Assembly (NCBI GenBank): GCA_016462305.1 | Contig: JAEMTM010000047.1 | Location: forward strand, 1-12,590 | Direction of reading: 5' to 3' | Length of the DNA: 12,590 nt | Source of the DNA: Sphingomonadaceae bacterium | GTDB taxonomy: Bacteria; Pseudomonadota; Alphaproteobacteria; Sphingomonadales; Sphingomonadaceae | In this document: in pieces, positions 1 through 6,622 of the stretch | Position numbering within the stretch: position 1 is the stretch's first letter | How the letters are laid out: each line of letters begins with the position of its first letter | The notes under the pieces: model-generated | The model's input: the letters and a program-made list of their open reading frames with translations, nothing else | What the model was told of the DNA's origin: nothing | Database searches by the model: none | Program-made: the position numbers and the translations under genes

Positions 1-829
1 CGATGATGACCTTGGAGTCCTTCATGCCTGCCAAATGCTGAATCGCGCCGGAGATTCCGACCGCGACATATACTTCTGGAGCGACGATCTTACCCGTCTG
101 GCCGACCTGATAGTCATTGGGCACAAAGCCTGCGTCCACTGCGGCGCGGCTTGCGCCAACGCCAGCGCCAAGTTTGTCAGCCAAGGGCAAGATGGTTGCG
201 GCAAAAGTGTCCGCGTCCTTCAACGCCCGCCCGCCCGATACGATGATCTTGGCAGAGGTGAGTTCAGGGCGCTCTTGCTTGGCGATCTCTGCCGAGACGA
301 ACGTCGACGTTCCTGCGTCGCCGCTACTTGCGACCGCTTCGATAGTCGCCGAACCACCAGCGGCTTCCGCCTTGGCAAAGGCCGTGCCGCGCACGGTGAT
401 GACCTTCTTGGCATCCGAAGATTGCACCGTGGCAATCGCGTTACCGGCATAAATGGGGCGCGTGAACGTGTCCGCGCTTTCAACCGATAAAATGTCCGAA
501 ATCTGCATGACGTCCAGCAAGGCCGCTACGCGTGGCGCGATATTCTTGCCATTTGATGTGGCGGGCGCAAGGAACGCGTCATGTGTTGCCATCAAGGACG
601 CAGCCAATGGCGCGACATTTTCGGCCAACTGCTGTGCATAGATTGCGTCATCGGCCACATGCACGGTGGTCACGCCAGCGATTTTGGCAGCCTGTTCGGC
701 TACCGCGCCGCAGCCTGCGCCAGCAACGAGGATATGCACTTCGCCCAGTTGCGATGCAGCGGTGACGACAGCAAGCGTCGCATCCTTCAACGATGCATTG
801 TCATGTTCGGCATAAACGAGGGTCTTCAT
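1..829 (-). CDS. etfA: Electron transfer flavoprotein alpha subunit, 3'-truncated by window edge
   Basis: This is the large subunit of the soluble FAD-containing ETF heterodimer, which takes electrons from acyl-CoA and related dehydrogenases and passes them to ETF:ubiquinone oxidoreductase. The visible 276 codons open with MKTLVYAEHDN, typical of EtfA. The C-terminal FAD domain is recognisable by SGGRALKDADTF, GASRAAVDAGF, YQVGQTGKIVAPEVY and GISGAIQHLAGM. Family members are about 310 aa, so roughly the last 35 residues lie left of the window. The ATG shares an ATGA overlap with the etfB stop, so translation is probably coupled. A GGGAG ribosome site sits 7 nt upstream, inside the end of etfB. 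No stop codon or frameshift is visible. Confidence 0.95.
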   Translation of the reverse strand, partial: MKTLVYAEHDNASLKDATLAVVTAASQLGEVHILVAGAGCGAVAEQAAKIAGVTTVHVADDAIYAQQLAENVAPLAASLMATHDAFLAPATSNGKNIAPRVAALLDVMQISDILSVESADTFTRPIYAGNAIATVQSSDAKKVITVRGTAFAKAEAAGGSATIEAVASSGDAGTSTFVSAEIAKQERPELTSAKIIVSGGRALKDADTFAATILPLADKLGAGVGASRAAVDAGFVPNDYQVGQTGKIVAPEVYVAVGISGAIQHLAGMKDSKVII

Positions 830-1572
830 GCGGCCACTCCCATTTCCTTGAGCTTTGCGACCAACGCATCGACATCGGCAACCTTGATACCTGCGCTACG
901 CACGGGCGGCTCGACAACCTTCAACGTTTTGAGGCGCGGGCTGACGTCAACGCCATAATCGGCAGGTGTTTTCTGCGCGAGCGGCTTTGACTTTGCCTTC
1001 ATGATGTTCGGCAACGACGCATAACGCGGCTCGTTCAAACGCAGGTCGGTCGTAATGATCGCGGGCATCTTCAACGCCACGGTTTGCAAACCGCCATCGA
1101 CTTCGCGCGCAACATGCACGGCATCGCCAGATATGGTTACCGTATTGGCAAAGGTGCCTTGCGGACGCCCCGTCAACGCGGCGAGCATCTGCCCGGTCTG
1201 GTTGCTATCATCGTCAATGGCTTGCTTGCCAAGAATGACAAGGCCGGGCTGTTCTTCGTGCATAATTTTCGCAAGGATCTTGGCAACGGCCAATGGCTCG
1301 ACATCTTCGGCGACAACGAGGATCGCACGATCAGCGCCCATGGCGAGTGCAGTACGCAGCGTTTCTTGCGCCTTTTCCGGTCCAATCGACACCGCGATCA
1401 CTTCGGTCGCCACGCCCTTTTCCCGCAAACGCAGCGCTTCTTCGACCGCAATCTCGTCAAACGGGTTCATGCTCATTTTGACATTTGCCAAATCAACACC
1501 CGAACCATCGGGCTTAACCCGCGGCTTTACGTTATAATCGATGACCCGCTTAACGGGGACGATGATCTTCAT
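826..1572 (-). CDS. etfB: Electron transfer flavoprotein beta subunit
   Basis: This is the AMP-binding small subunit of ETF, 248 aa, the usual length. It begins MKIIVPVKRVIDYNVK. Residues 36-45 (NPFDEIAVEE) and 118-132 (AIDDDSNQTGQMLAA) are the conserved nucleotide-binding segments. Residues 176-198 hold the EtfB signature (DLRLNEPRYASLPNIMKAK), which includes the recognition loop that docks onto partner dehydrogenases. It is first in an etfBA operon with a 4-bp overlap into etfA. A GGAAGGA ribosome site lies 7 nt before the ATG. The 136-bp upstream gap carries a palindrome and a possible promoter, so etfBA probably has its own transcription start although it follows sucC on the same strand. 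Confidence 0.96.
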   Translation of the reverse strand: MKIIVPVKRVIDYNVKPRVKPDGSGVDLANVKMSMNPFDEIAVEEALRLREKGVATEVIAVSIGPEKAQETLRTALAMGADRAILVVAEDVEPLAVAKILAKIMHEEQPGLVILGKQAIDDDSNQTGQMLAALTGRPQGTFANTVTISGDAVHVAREVDGGLQTVALKMPAIITTDLRLNEPRYASLPNIMKAKSKPLAQKTPADYGVDVSPRLKTLKVVEPPVRSAGIKVADVDALVAKLKEMGVAA

Positions 1573-1637
1573 GTGCTCATCCTTCCATACCGACTCAATG
1601 AAACAGGTGAATGCCCGCTTAATCTATTGCGCCTATG

Positions 1638-1661
1638 CTTAACGTTTACGTGAACGTCAAG
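1638..1661 (-). promoter_or_regulatory. 24-bp near-palindromic operator over a candidate etfBA promoter
   Basis: The plus strand reads CTTAACGTTTAC then GTGAACGTCAAG. The half-sites match in 10 of 12 positions, with an ACGTTnACGTnAACGT core. On the minus strand the outer edge supplies a TTGACG -35 (1655-1660). A weak CATAGG -10 (1632-1637) follows at 17-bp spacing, about 60 bp before the etfB ATG. From memory of comparative genomics, the MerR-family regulator LiuR of branched-chain amino acid catabolism uses an ACGT-rich palindrome of this kind and often controls etfBA. The assignment to LiuR is inference; the palindrome itself is seen. Confidence 0.5.
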
Positions 1662-1708
1662 TGGGTCTGCAACATAATCCTATATCGCCAATTAACCGAT
1701 CTCGGTCC

Positions 1709-1951
1709 CTAATTTGTGATTTCTATACGACGTTCAATCCGGTCCAATCGATCACGAACGGCGTCAAGCTGCACTTGCAGATGCGCTGCCACTTCTGCGT
1801 CTTGAGCTTGATCCCGCCGAAGGCCAATTACCGCTGAGTGGGTTTCATTCTGCCGCATGGTCAGTTCACTGATCTTGCTTTCGATACGCTCAAGGGTCGC
1901 TTGAAAGCGCTTGAGATGTTCGAGCATCAGATTTTCGACTTTTTCCGACAT
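1709..1951 (-). CDS. Small coiled-coil protein downstream of sucC
   Basis: An 80-aa, charged, almost wholly helical protein without membrane segment or signal peptide. Residues 5-35 and 52-77 show heptad-like spacing of Leu/Ile/Val (for example LERIESKISEL and VRDRLDRIERRIEI), which suggests a coiled coil. The opening MSEKVENLMLEHL and the central GLRRDQAQDAEVAAHLQ resemble a conserved hypothetical family common in Alphaproteobacteria; no function is known to me. It begins 9 nt after the sucC stop. Its AGGA ribosome site overlaps that TAG stop, so translation is probably coupled to sucC. A real gene is likely because start, ribosome site and spacing all fit. Confidence 0.78.
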   Translation of the reverse strand: MSEKVENLMLEHLKRFQATLERIESKISELTMRQNETHSAVIGLRRDQAQDAEVAAHLQVQLDAVRDRLDRIERRIEITN

Positions 1952-1960
1952 AATATCATC

Positions 1961-3169
1961 CTACGCTGCCTTGCGGACTTCCGCGACAATTTTCTCCGCC
2001 GCATCGCCAAGGTCGTTCGCCGATACGATGGGTAGGCCCGAATTGGCCAAGATGTCCTTGCCCTGTTGCACATTGGTGCCTTCAAGACGCACCACAAGCG
2101 GCACCGACAGGTTCACTTCCTTGGCCGCAGCAACAATACCATCGGCGATGATGTCGCATTTCATGATGCCGCCGAAGATGTTGACGAGAATGCCCTTTAC
2201 GGCGGGGTCCTTCAAAATGATCTTGAACGCGGCTGTTACTTTTTCCTTCGATGCGCCGCCGCCGACGTCGAGGAAGTTGGCAGGAAATTCGCCATTCAGC
2301 TTAATGATGTCCATCGTTGCCATGGCAAGGCCAGCGCCATTGACCATGCAGCCGATATTGCCGTCGAGTTTAATGTAGGCCAGATCATATTCCGATGCTT
2401 CAACCTCTGCGGGGTCTTCTTCGGTCAAATCGCGCAGTTCGGCGATGTCCTTGTGACGGAACATCGCATTGCCGTCAAAGCTGACCTTGGCATCAAGTAC
2501 GAGAAGTTCGTCGCCATTCTTACCTTCGCATACGGCAAGAGGATTGATTTCGATCTGCTCGGCATCGGTGCCGATGAACGCGCTGTAAAGGCCGGCAAGC
2601 ACAGTCTGCGCCTGCTTGGCCAAGTCGCCGGTCAGGCCAAGTGCCTTGGCAACGCTGCGCCCATGATGGGGTTGAAGGCCAGCGGCGGGATCGATCAATA
2701 TGGTGTGGATTTTCTCGGGGCTGTCATGCGCCACGTCTTCGATGTTCATGCCGCCTTCGGTCGAGGCAACAACCGCGATACGGCTTGTTGCACGGTCGAC
2801 GAGCAAGGCGAGGTAGAATTCCTGCTTAATGTCGGCGCCATCGGTAATGTATAGGCGGTTGACCTGCTTGCCTTCTGGACCCGTCTGGATGGTCACCAGC
2901 GTATTGCCCAACATGTCTTTTGCATGAGCCTCAACCTCGTCCAGATTGAAAGCCAAGCGGACGCCGCCCTTTGCATCGGGACCCAATTCCTTGAACTTGC
3001 CTTTGCCGCGTCCACCGGCATGAATCTGCGACTTCACCACGTAAAGCGGGCCGGGAAGCTGCTTGGCGGCGGCAACCGCCTCTTCCACGCTCAATGCCGC
3101 GATACCGGCGGGCACAGCCACACCGAATTTTGCGAGCAATTCTTTGGCCTGATATTCATGGATATTCAT
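1961..3169 (-). CDS. sucC: Succinyl-CoA synthetase (ADP-forming) beta subunit
   Basis: This subunit carries the ATP-grasp domain of succinate-CoA ligase, which interconverts succinyl-CoA and succinate with substrate-level ATP (or GTP) formation in the TCA cycle. It has 402 aa, close to the usual 390-400. It opens MNIHEYQAKELLAKFGV. The nucleotide-binding loop is at residues 50-61 (HAGGRGKGKFKE). N209 in EINPLAV and D226 in LDAKVSFDG match the Mg-binding residues. GCMVNGAGLAMATMD (273-287), LDVGGGA (300-306) and GGIMKCDIIADGI (333-345) match the C-terminal CoA-ligase region. AGGA lies about 12 nt before the ATG. The partner sucD is not adjacent: the next gene is the coiled-coil protein, then etfBA. 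Confidence 0.97.
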   Translation of the reverse strand: MNIHEYQAKELLAKFGVAVPAGIAALSVEEAVAAAKQLPGPLYVVKSQIHAGGRGKGKFKELGPDAKGGVRLAFNLDEVEAHAKDMLGNTLVTIQTGPEGKQVNRLYITDGADIKQEFYLALLVDRATSRIAVVASTEGGMNIEDVAHDSPEKIHTILIDPAAGLQPHHGRSVAKALGLTGDLAKQAQTVLAGLYSAFIGTDAEQIEINPLAVCEGKNGDELLVLDAKVSFDGNAMFRHKDIAELRDLTEEDPAEVEASEYDLAYIKLDGNIGCMVNGAGLAMATMDIIKLNGEFPANFLDVGGGASKEKVTAAFKIILKDPAVKGILVNIFGGIMKCDIIADGIVAAAKEVNLSVPLVVRLEGTNVQQGKDILANSGLPIVSANDLGDAAEKIVAEVRKAA

Positions 3170-3250
3170 GGGAGATGGCGTCCTGAAAAAGAGAGTTTCG
3201 GCGGTTGCTAAAGCACAGAAGCGCCATGAATGGAAGGGCTTGCGCCGATG

Positions 3251-3332
3251 TTTTTTGGTTCACGCAGAGGCGCAGAGGGCGCGGAGAATATGTCCCAATC
3301 TCTGCGTCCTCCGCGCCTCTGCGTGCAAAAAA
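3251..3332. repeat. Imperfect inverted repeat, CACGCAGAGGCGCAGAG family
   Basis: Arms 3261-3287 and 3299-3325 (27 bp each) match as an inverted repeat at 24 of 27 positions around an 11-nt loop. The outer ends TTTTTTG (3251-3257) and CAAAAAA (3326-3332) extend the symmetry. The arm starts CACGCAGAGGCGCAGAGG, a short sequence I recognise as a dispersed repeat in many bacterial genomes. It lies just after the HAD gene stop and before sucC. On either strand the stem is entered through T's and left through A's, which is the reverse of an intrinsic terminator, so it is called a repeat. Confidence 0.75.
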
Positions 3333-3333
3333 T

Positions 3334-3945
3334 TCAGAGCAGTAAATCAAGCGCCACCAATTCACGACGAAGCGATACTGCATCGTCAAAATGATGTGCA
3401 ACAAAACCGTTTTCGCGCGCGCTGATGACATTGTCATGATTATCGTCGATAAAAATCGCTTCGCCCGACTTTAGTCCGAAACGCTGCAACGCGAGCGCGT
3501 AAATGGCGGGGTCAGGCTTCACCAATTTTTCGACTCCCGACACGATTATGTCCTGAAAACGGTCGAATATCGGCTGTGTCGGACGGAACCCATCCCAGAA
3601 TTCTGCGCCGAAATTGGTTATCGCAAACAACGGCACGCCGCGTTCGGCGAGGTCCTGCACGATCTGCAGTGACCCCGTGACGGGTCCGGGAATGGTCTCA
3701 TTGAAACGGGTGGCGTAGGCCGCAATCAACGAGGCATATTCTGGAAATTCAGCAATCCGCTCGGCAACCATATCGTCCAAAGCGCGACCCGCATCATGTT
3801 GGAAATGCCATTCGGGCGTTACAATTTCTGTGATGAAATATTCCAGCTCGTCCTTGTCCGTAATCAGCTTTGCAAAAAGATGCCTCAGATCCCATTCGAA
3901 CAGCACGTTGCCGACATCAAAGACGACGGTGGTTATCTTGGCCAT
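3334..3945 (-). CDS. HAD-superfamily hydrolase, YihX-like (subfamily IA)
   Basis: A 203-aa cytoplasmic HAD-fold protein, probably a sugar-phosphate or small-metabolite phosphatase. Motif I is FDVGNVL with nucleophile D10. The usual second Asp (general acid/base) is Gly12, as in E. coli YihX, a glucose-1-phosphate phosphatase, which has DLGNV. Motif II is ITN (T110), motif III the Lys of LVKPDP (K143), and motif IV FIDDN (D167, D168). The C1 cap is small and helical (about residues 18-90). It lies on the same strand as sucC, 164 bp upstream, separated by the inverted repeat, so co-transcription is uncertain. Upstream, 16 bp from its start, is the first 106-bp repeat element. The exact substrate cannot be told from the sequence. 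Confidence 0.88.
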   Translation of the reverse strand: MAKITTVVFDVGNVLFEWDLRHLFAKLITDKDELEYFITEIVTPEWHFQHDAGRALDDMVAERIAEFPEYASLIAAYATRFNETIPGPVTGSLQIVQDLAERGVPLFAITNFGAEFWDGFRPTQPIFDRFQDIIVSGVEKLVKPDPAIYALALQRFGLKSGEAIFIDDNHDNVISARENGFVAHHFDDAVSLRRELVALDLLL

Positions 3946-3961
3946 TAATCACACCCCATTT

Positions 3962-4067
3962 GTCATTCCCGCGAAGGCGGGAATCCATGGTCTAACTGTT
4001 CCTTGCGCAACAACGTCAGCGTTGAATTATCCCTCTGGCCATGGATTCCCGCCTTCGCGGGAATGAC
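3962..4067. repeat. 106-bp paired-hairpin repeat element, copy 1
   Basis: Perfect 29-bp inverted arms (3962-3990 and 4039-4067) flank a 48-bp spacer. Each arm begins GTCATTCCCGC or its complement and is itself a hairpin: ATTCCCGC, loop GAAG, GCGGGAAT. The core fits ATTCCC-N8-GGGAAT, the pattern I recall for Neisseria dRS3 repeats, and such sequences are scattered in many proteobacterial genomes. The paired inverted layout resembles a REPIN. It lies between the HAD gene start and the end of rpmJ. Confidence 0.85.
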
Positions 4068-4105
4068 GATGTTGGGGCCAAGACACAAAATTAAGGCTAA
4101 GGCGC

Positions 4106-4138
4106 AAAAAAACCGCCCACAAATCATATTCGGAGCGG
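4106..4138 (-). terminator. Probable intrinsic terminator of rpmJ
   Basis: Reading the minus strand, CCGCTCC (4138-4132) pairs with GGGCGG (4118-4113) with one bulge, across a loop of about 13 nt. Seven T's follow directly (4112-4106). It lies about 45 bp after the rpmJ stop. The stem is short, so confidence is moderate. Confidence 0.5.
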
Positions 4139-4183
4139 CATTTTGCCTCATTCAACTGCCCGCATCGCGCCGGCAGCACCAAA

Positions 4184-4309
4184 TTAACCCTGGCGCGCCT
4201 TGAAGCGTGGTTGGGTCTTGTTGATGACATAGGTGCGGCCCCGGCGACGAATCACGCGGTTATCGCGATGGCGGCCCTTGAGCGACTTCAGAGAATTAAC
4301 GACTTTCAT
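4184..4309 (-). CDS. rpmJ: 50S ribosomal protein L36, cysteine-free 41-aa form
   Basis: A 41-aa, very basic protein. It starts MKVVNSLKSLKGRHRDN and ends INKTQPRFKARQG, matching the longer type of L36 (the ykgO-like form, typical of Alphaproteobacteria). L36 is the small late-assembling protein of the large ribosomal subunit, bound to 23S rRNA near the peptidyl-transferase side. This form has no Cys and so lacks the zinc ribbon (C-C-C-H) of the short type. It stands alone, away from the ribosomal protein operons, which is usual for this gene in the group. A possible promoter lies upstream and a probable terminator downstream, so it is likely a one-gene unit. Confidence 0.95.
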   Translation of the reverse strand: MKVVNSLKSLKGRHRDNRVIRRRGRTYVINKTQPRFKARQG

Positions 4310-4356
4310 CGGATTTACCCGTCTAATAAATGCAAGAAGCTGGAATTGAAGGCGCG

Positions 4357-4385
4357 CTCCTATGGGTCGGGCACTGGAAAGTCAA
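4357..4385 (-). promoter_or_regulatory. Candidate rpmJ promoter
   Basis: On the minus strand TTGACT (4385-4380) stands where a -35 would be, about 70 bp before the rpmJ ATG. A weak TAGGAG or ATAGGA -10 follows at 16-17 bp. Only the -35 is convincing. Confidence 0.3.
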
Positions 4386-4465
4386 GCGTGATTGGCGGTT
4401 TTATCGGATTCAGCGTCCATACATAGCTTGCCATGATATATGACGCGCCTAAGAATAGGACCATG

Positions 4466-5056
4466 ATGAAAACCGCCCACATATTGCCACTTCTCGCCCT
4501 TTCGCTGCTGACGGCTTGTGTTGTTCCCACTGGCCCTGTTGAGGTTACGCGCTTTAACCGCGCCGCCGAAGGCGTGTCCTATGGCAATGGCAGTTTCATT
4601 GTTGAGGTTGCTGGCGAATCGGCGTCTGATCGCACGCTATCGGCCTCGCCTTATCTTGCGGCGGTTGCGCGCGAAATGCAGCGTGTCGGCTATCATAATC
4701 AAGCTGGAAAAAGCGATGTTGTTGCCGAGATACGCTTTGGCGCGACAATGATCCGTCCGGACCGCCGTTCGCCAGTTTCAGTTGGCGTGGGCGGTTCTAC
4801 GGGCACTTATGGGTCGGGCGTTGGCCTGGGCCTTGGTATCAATCTTGGTGGTGGTTCGGCAACGCAATTGCAGACGACATTGGCGGTGCGCATTATCAGA
4901 CGCAGCGACCAATTGGTGATTTGGGAAGGCACGGCGGTGCAAGCTGCCAAGGTTGGCTCACCCGCCGCGCAACCCGGCATCGCCGCATCAAAATTGGCCG
5001 AAGCCTTGTTTAAGGACTTCCCCGGCGTGTCGGGTGAGACTATCCGCGTGCCATGA
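4466..5056 (+). CDS. DUF4136-type outer-envelope lipoprotein
   Basis: A 196-aa predicted lipoprotein. Residues 1-18 form a lipoprotein signal (MKTAHILPLLALSLLTAC) with lipobox LTAC and Cys18 as the lipidation site. The mature part resembles the DUF4136 family of unknown function. It has a mixed alpha/beta N-terminal part, then a Gly-rich stretch at about 102-133 (VGVGGSTGTYGSGVGLGLG), then TLAVRIIRRSDQLVIWEGTA, typical of the family's last strands. The start at 4466 is chosen because AGGA (4457-4460) lies 5 nt before it and the signal peptide begins there; ATG at 4463 is nearly as good, and ATG at 4433 would add 11 residues that spoil the signal. It diverges from rpmJ. A 106-bp repeat starts 13 bp after its stop. 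It probably acts in the periplasm or outer membrane. Confidence 0.82.
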   Translation: MKTAHILPLLALSLLTACVVPTGPVEVTRFNRAAEGVSYGNGSFIVEVAGESASDRTLSASPYLAAVAREMQRVGYHNQAGKSDVVAEIRFGATMIRPDRRSPVSVGVGGSTGTYGSGVGLGLGINLGGGSATQLQTTLAVRIIRRSDQLVIWEGTAVQAAKVGSPAAQPGIAASKLAEALFKDFPGVSGETIRVP

Positions 5057-5069
5057 ACAGCCAGACATT

Positions 5070-5175
5070 GTCATTCCCGCGAAAGCGGGAATCCATTAGC
5101 TGAGCTTTCGTATTAACACACCGGCGCAGCTTGCTGCACGGTTAGTCCATGGATTCCCGCTTTCGCGGGAATGAC
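5070..5175. repeat. 106-bp paired-hairpin repeat element, copy 2
   Basis: Perfect 27-bp inverted arms (5070-5096 and 5149-5175) flank a 52-bp spacer. Total length equals copy 1 exactly. Arm hairpins are ATTCCCGC, loop GAAA, GCGGGAAT. The loop differs from copy 1 (GAAG) and the change appears in both arms. Read from its right end, the spacer opens GGACTAACCGT against GGTCTAACTGT in copy 1, so the two are relatives. It fills the gap between the lipoprotein and the M14 gene and ends 21 bp before the M14 ATG, so it would be in that gene's leader if transcription starts upstream. Confidence 0.85.
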
Positions 5176-5196
5176 AAAGTGGGGAAGTAAGATTTT

Positions 5197-6333
5197 ATGC
5201 CGATTACTGACATCAATGCCGCCTTCGACAGTGGCAACATCATCGTTCATGCCATCGACGGCAATGTTGCGACGCTGGGCATCCGCCAGGACAAGGATTC
5301 GGAATTCGCGCAATGGTTTCACTTCCGCGTTGCCTGCACCGCAGGTGAAGAACTTGTGTTGCGGATTACCGGACTGGAAAGCAGCGCCTATCCCGGTGGC
5401 TGGCCCGATTACCGGGCTTGCGTCTCCGAAGACCGCGATTATTGGGGCCGCGCCGATACGAGCTATGACAAGGCAACAGACGGAGGAACGCTGACCATCC
5501 GTTATGCCCCCGCAAGCGATCTTGCATGGTTTGCCTATTTCGCCCCCTATAGCATGGAACGCCACCATGATTTGATTGCCGAGACGGCATCGCTGGAAGG
5601 CGTGAGCTATCGCTGCCTTGGCCACAGCATCGAAGGCCAGCCGATTGATTGCCTCGAAATGGGCCATGGCGATACGCAGGTCTGGCTCTATGCGCGGCAG
5701 CATCCGGGCGAGACTCAGGCCGAATATTGGATGGAAGGCACCATCGACATGCTGACGGACCTAAGCGACCCGCATACGCGGCGACTGCTTGATAAATGCC
5801 GCTTTCACATTGTGCCCAATTGCAATCCGGATGGAAGCTGCCGTGGGCATTTGCGAACCAATTATCTGGGCGTTAACCTGAACCGTGAATGGGCCGAACC
5901 GTCGGCAGAGCGTAGCCCCGAAGTGTTGGCTATCCGCAACGCGATGGATGAAACAGGCGTGCATTGGGCGATGGACATTCATGGCGATGAAGCGATTCCA
6001 GCGGCATTTATGGCGGGGTTTGAAGGCATTCCGTCATGGACCGATGATCAGGGTGATCGCTATAATGCTTTCATCAACCGCCTTTCGGCCCGCACCCCCG
6101 ATTTTCAGACCGCGCTGGGTTATAGCAAAGCTGGTCCCGGCAAAGCCAATCTGTCGATGTCGACGAACCAATTGGCCGAACGCTTTGGCCCGTCGCATCA
6201 ATGCGTGTCCATGACGTTGGAAATGCCCTATAAGGACACCGTCCACGGCAACGACCCCGACCAAGGCTGGTCCCCCGAACGCTGCCGCTTGCTCGCCCGC
6301 GAATGCCTCGCGACCCTTGCGGAGATGGTTTGA
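5197..6333 (+). CDS. M14-family zinc carboxypeptidase, cytosolic carboxypeptidase-like
   Basis: A 378-aa protein without signal peptide, so cytoplasmic. Residues about 1-120 form the beta-rich N-terminal domain found in cytosolic carboxypeptidases (CCP/Nna1 type). Residues about 125-378 are the peptidase. Zinc ligands are H169 and E172 in RQHPGE and H262 in DIHGDE. Substrate-site motifs are NPDG (210-213) and NLNREW (227-232), and the catalytic Glu is E342 in TLEMPYK. These match bacterial CCP-like enzymes, which trim C-terminal residues from peptides; the true substrate is unknown. The ribosome site (GGGGAAG) is modest. The 106-bp repeat lies just upstream and an ATPase remnant just downstream. 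A 77-bp miniature of this gene is found at 11201-11277. Confidence 0.92.
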   Translation: MPITDINAAFDSGNIIVHAIDGNVATLGIRQDKDSEFAQWFHFRVACTAGEELVLRITGLESSAYPGGWPDYRACVSEDRDYWGRADTSYDKATDGGTLTIRYAPASDLAWFAYFAPYSMERHHDLIAETASLEGVSYRCLGHSIEGQPIDCLEMGHGDTQVWLYARQHPGETQAEYWMEGTIDMLTDLSDPHTRRLLDKCRFHIVPNCNPDGSCRGHLRTNYLGVNLNREWAEPSAERSPEVLAIRNAMDETGVHWAMDIHGDEAIPAAFMAGFEGIPSWTDDQGDRYNAFINRLSARTPDFQTALGYSKAGPGKANLSMSTNQLAERFGPSHQCVSMTLEMPYKDTVHGNDPDQGWSPERCRLLARECLATLAEMV

Positions 6334-6471
6334 TTAGCGATTTGCCGATACCTTATCACAGGGTTTTCAGGCGGCGGAAAGTCCAGCTTGATTGATGCAC
6401 TATCGGTCAAGGGATATACCGTCGTGCCGGTGGCAGGGCGAAACTGCCGATTTCAAGTTCTATTATACTGA
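6334..6471 (+). pseudogene. Remnant of an AAA_28-like P-loop ATPase (N-terminal fragment)
   Basis: Directly after the M14 stop, in the same frame, the translation reads CRYLITGFSGGGKSSLIDAL, then VKGYTVVPVAGRN, then stops at TGA 6469-6471. The Walker A loop GFSGGGKSS, the following helix, and the VVP.AGR segment match the start of small AAA_28-type ATP-binding proteins of Alphaproteobacteria. Those continue for about another 130-150 residues, with Walker B and later motifs that are absent here. No start codon precedes the fragment in this frame. I read it as what is left of a gene once coupled to the M14 gene. The rest of the gap to 6622 holds no gene I can support. Confidence 0.65.
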
Positions 6472-6570
6472 CAAATAGGGTCAGGATTGTCGGCGCGACA
6501 GTCTCACTGCGCGACCGGGGAAATGTTGCTCGTCGAGCACCGAATGTCGTTTGTCGAAAACAAATTTTAT

Positions 6571-6598
6571 TTGCAATCGACCAATCCACTGTTATAGC
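6571..6598 (+). promoter_or_regulatory. Candidate promoter of the ABC-peptidase operon
   Basis: TTGCAA (6571-6576) and TATAGC (6593-6598) lie 16 bp apart in an AT-rich patch just before a perfect AGGAGG ribosome site (6609-6614). This would give a leader of about 20 nt. Confidence 0.35.
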
Positions 6599-6622
6599 CA
6601 TGCAATACAGGAGGAACTATTA

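Noticed and set aside
35..490. Plus-strand open frames near the left edge
   Set aside because: The minus strand here encodes etfA without interruption to the edge.
1084..1653. 189-codon open frame on the plus strand
   Set aside because: It is antisense to etfB and its promoter region; no family resemblance.
2066..2854. 262-codon open frame on the plus strand
   Set aside because: It is antisense to sucC, which is unmistakable. The translation looks like no known protein and has no ribosome site.
3261..3325. Possible intrinsic terminator
   Set aside because: The stem is strong, but the flanking tracts are T before and A after on both strands, so no U-tail follows.
3962..5175. CRISPR-like repeats
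   Set aside because: There are only two pairs of inverted, not direct, arms, about 1 kb apart, with no regular spacers and no cas genes.
3962..5175. Composite transposon with the 106-bp units as ends
   Set aside because: No transposase or target-site duplication is visible, and the enclosed genes (rpmJ, lipoprotein) look like resident ones.
5113..5703. 196-codon minus-strand open frame
   Set aside because: It is antisense to the M14 gene and reads through a repeat arm, giving the VIPAKAGIHG peptide typical of this repeat.
6472..6622. Continuation of the ATPase fragment in another frame
   Set aside because: No Walker B or other family motif was found in any frame, so I did not extend the relic past 6471.
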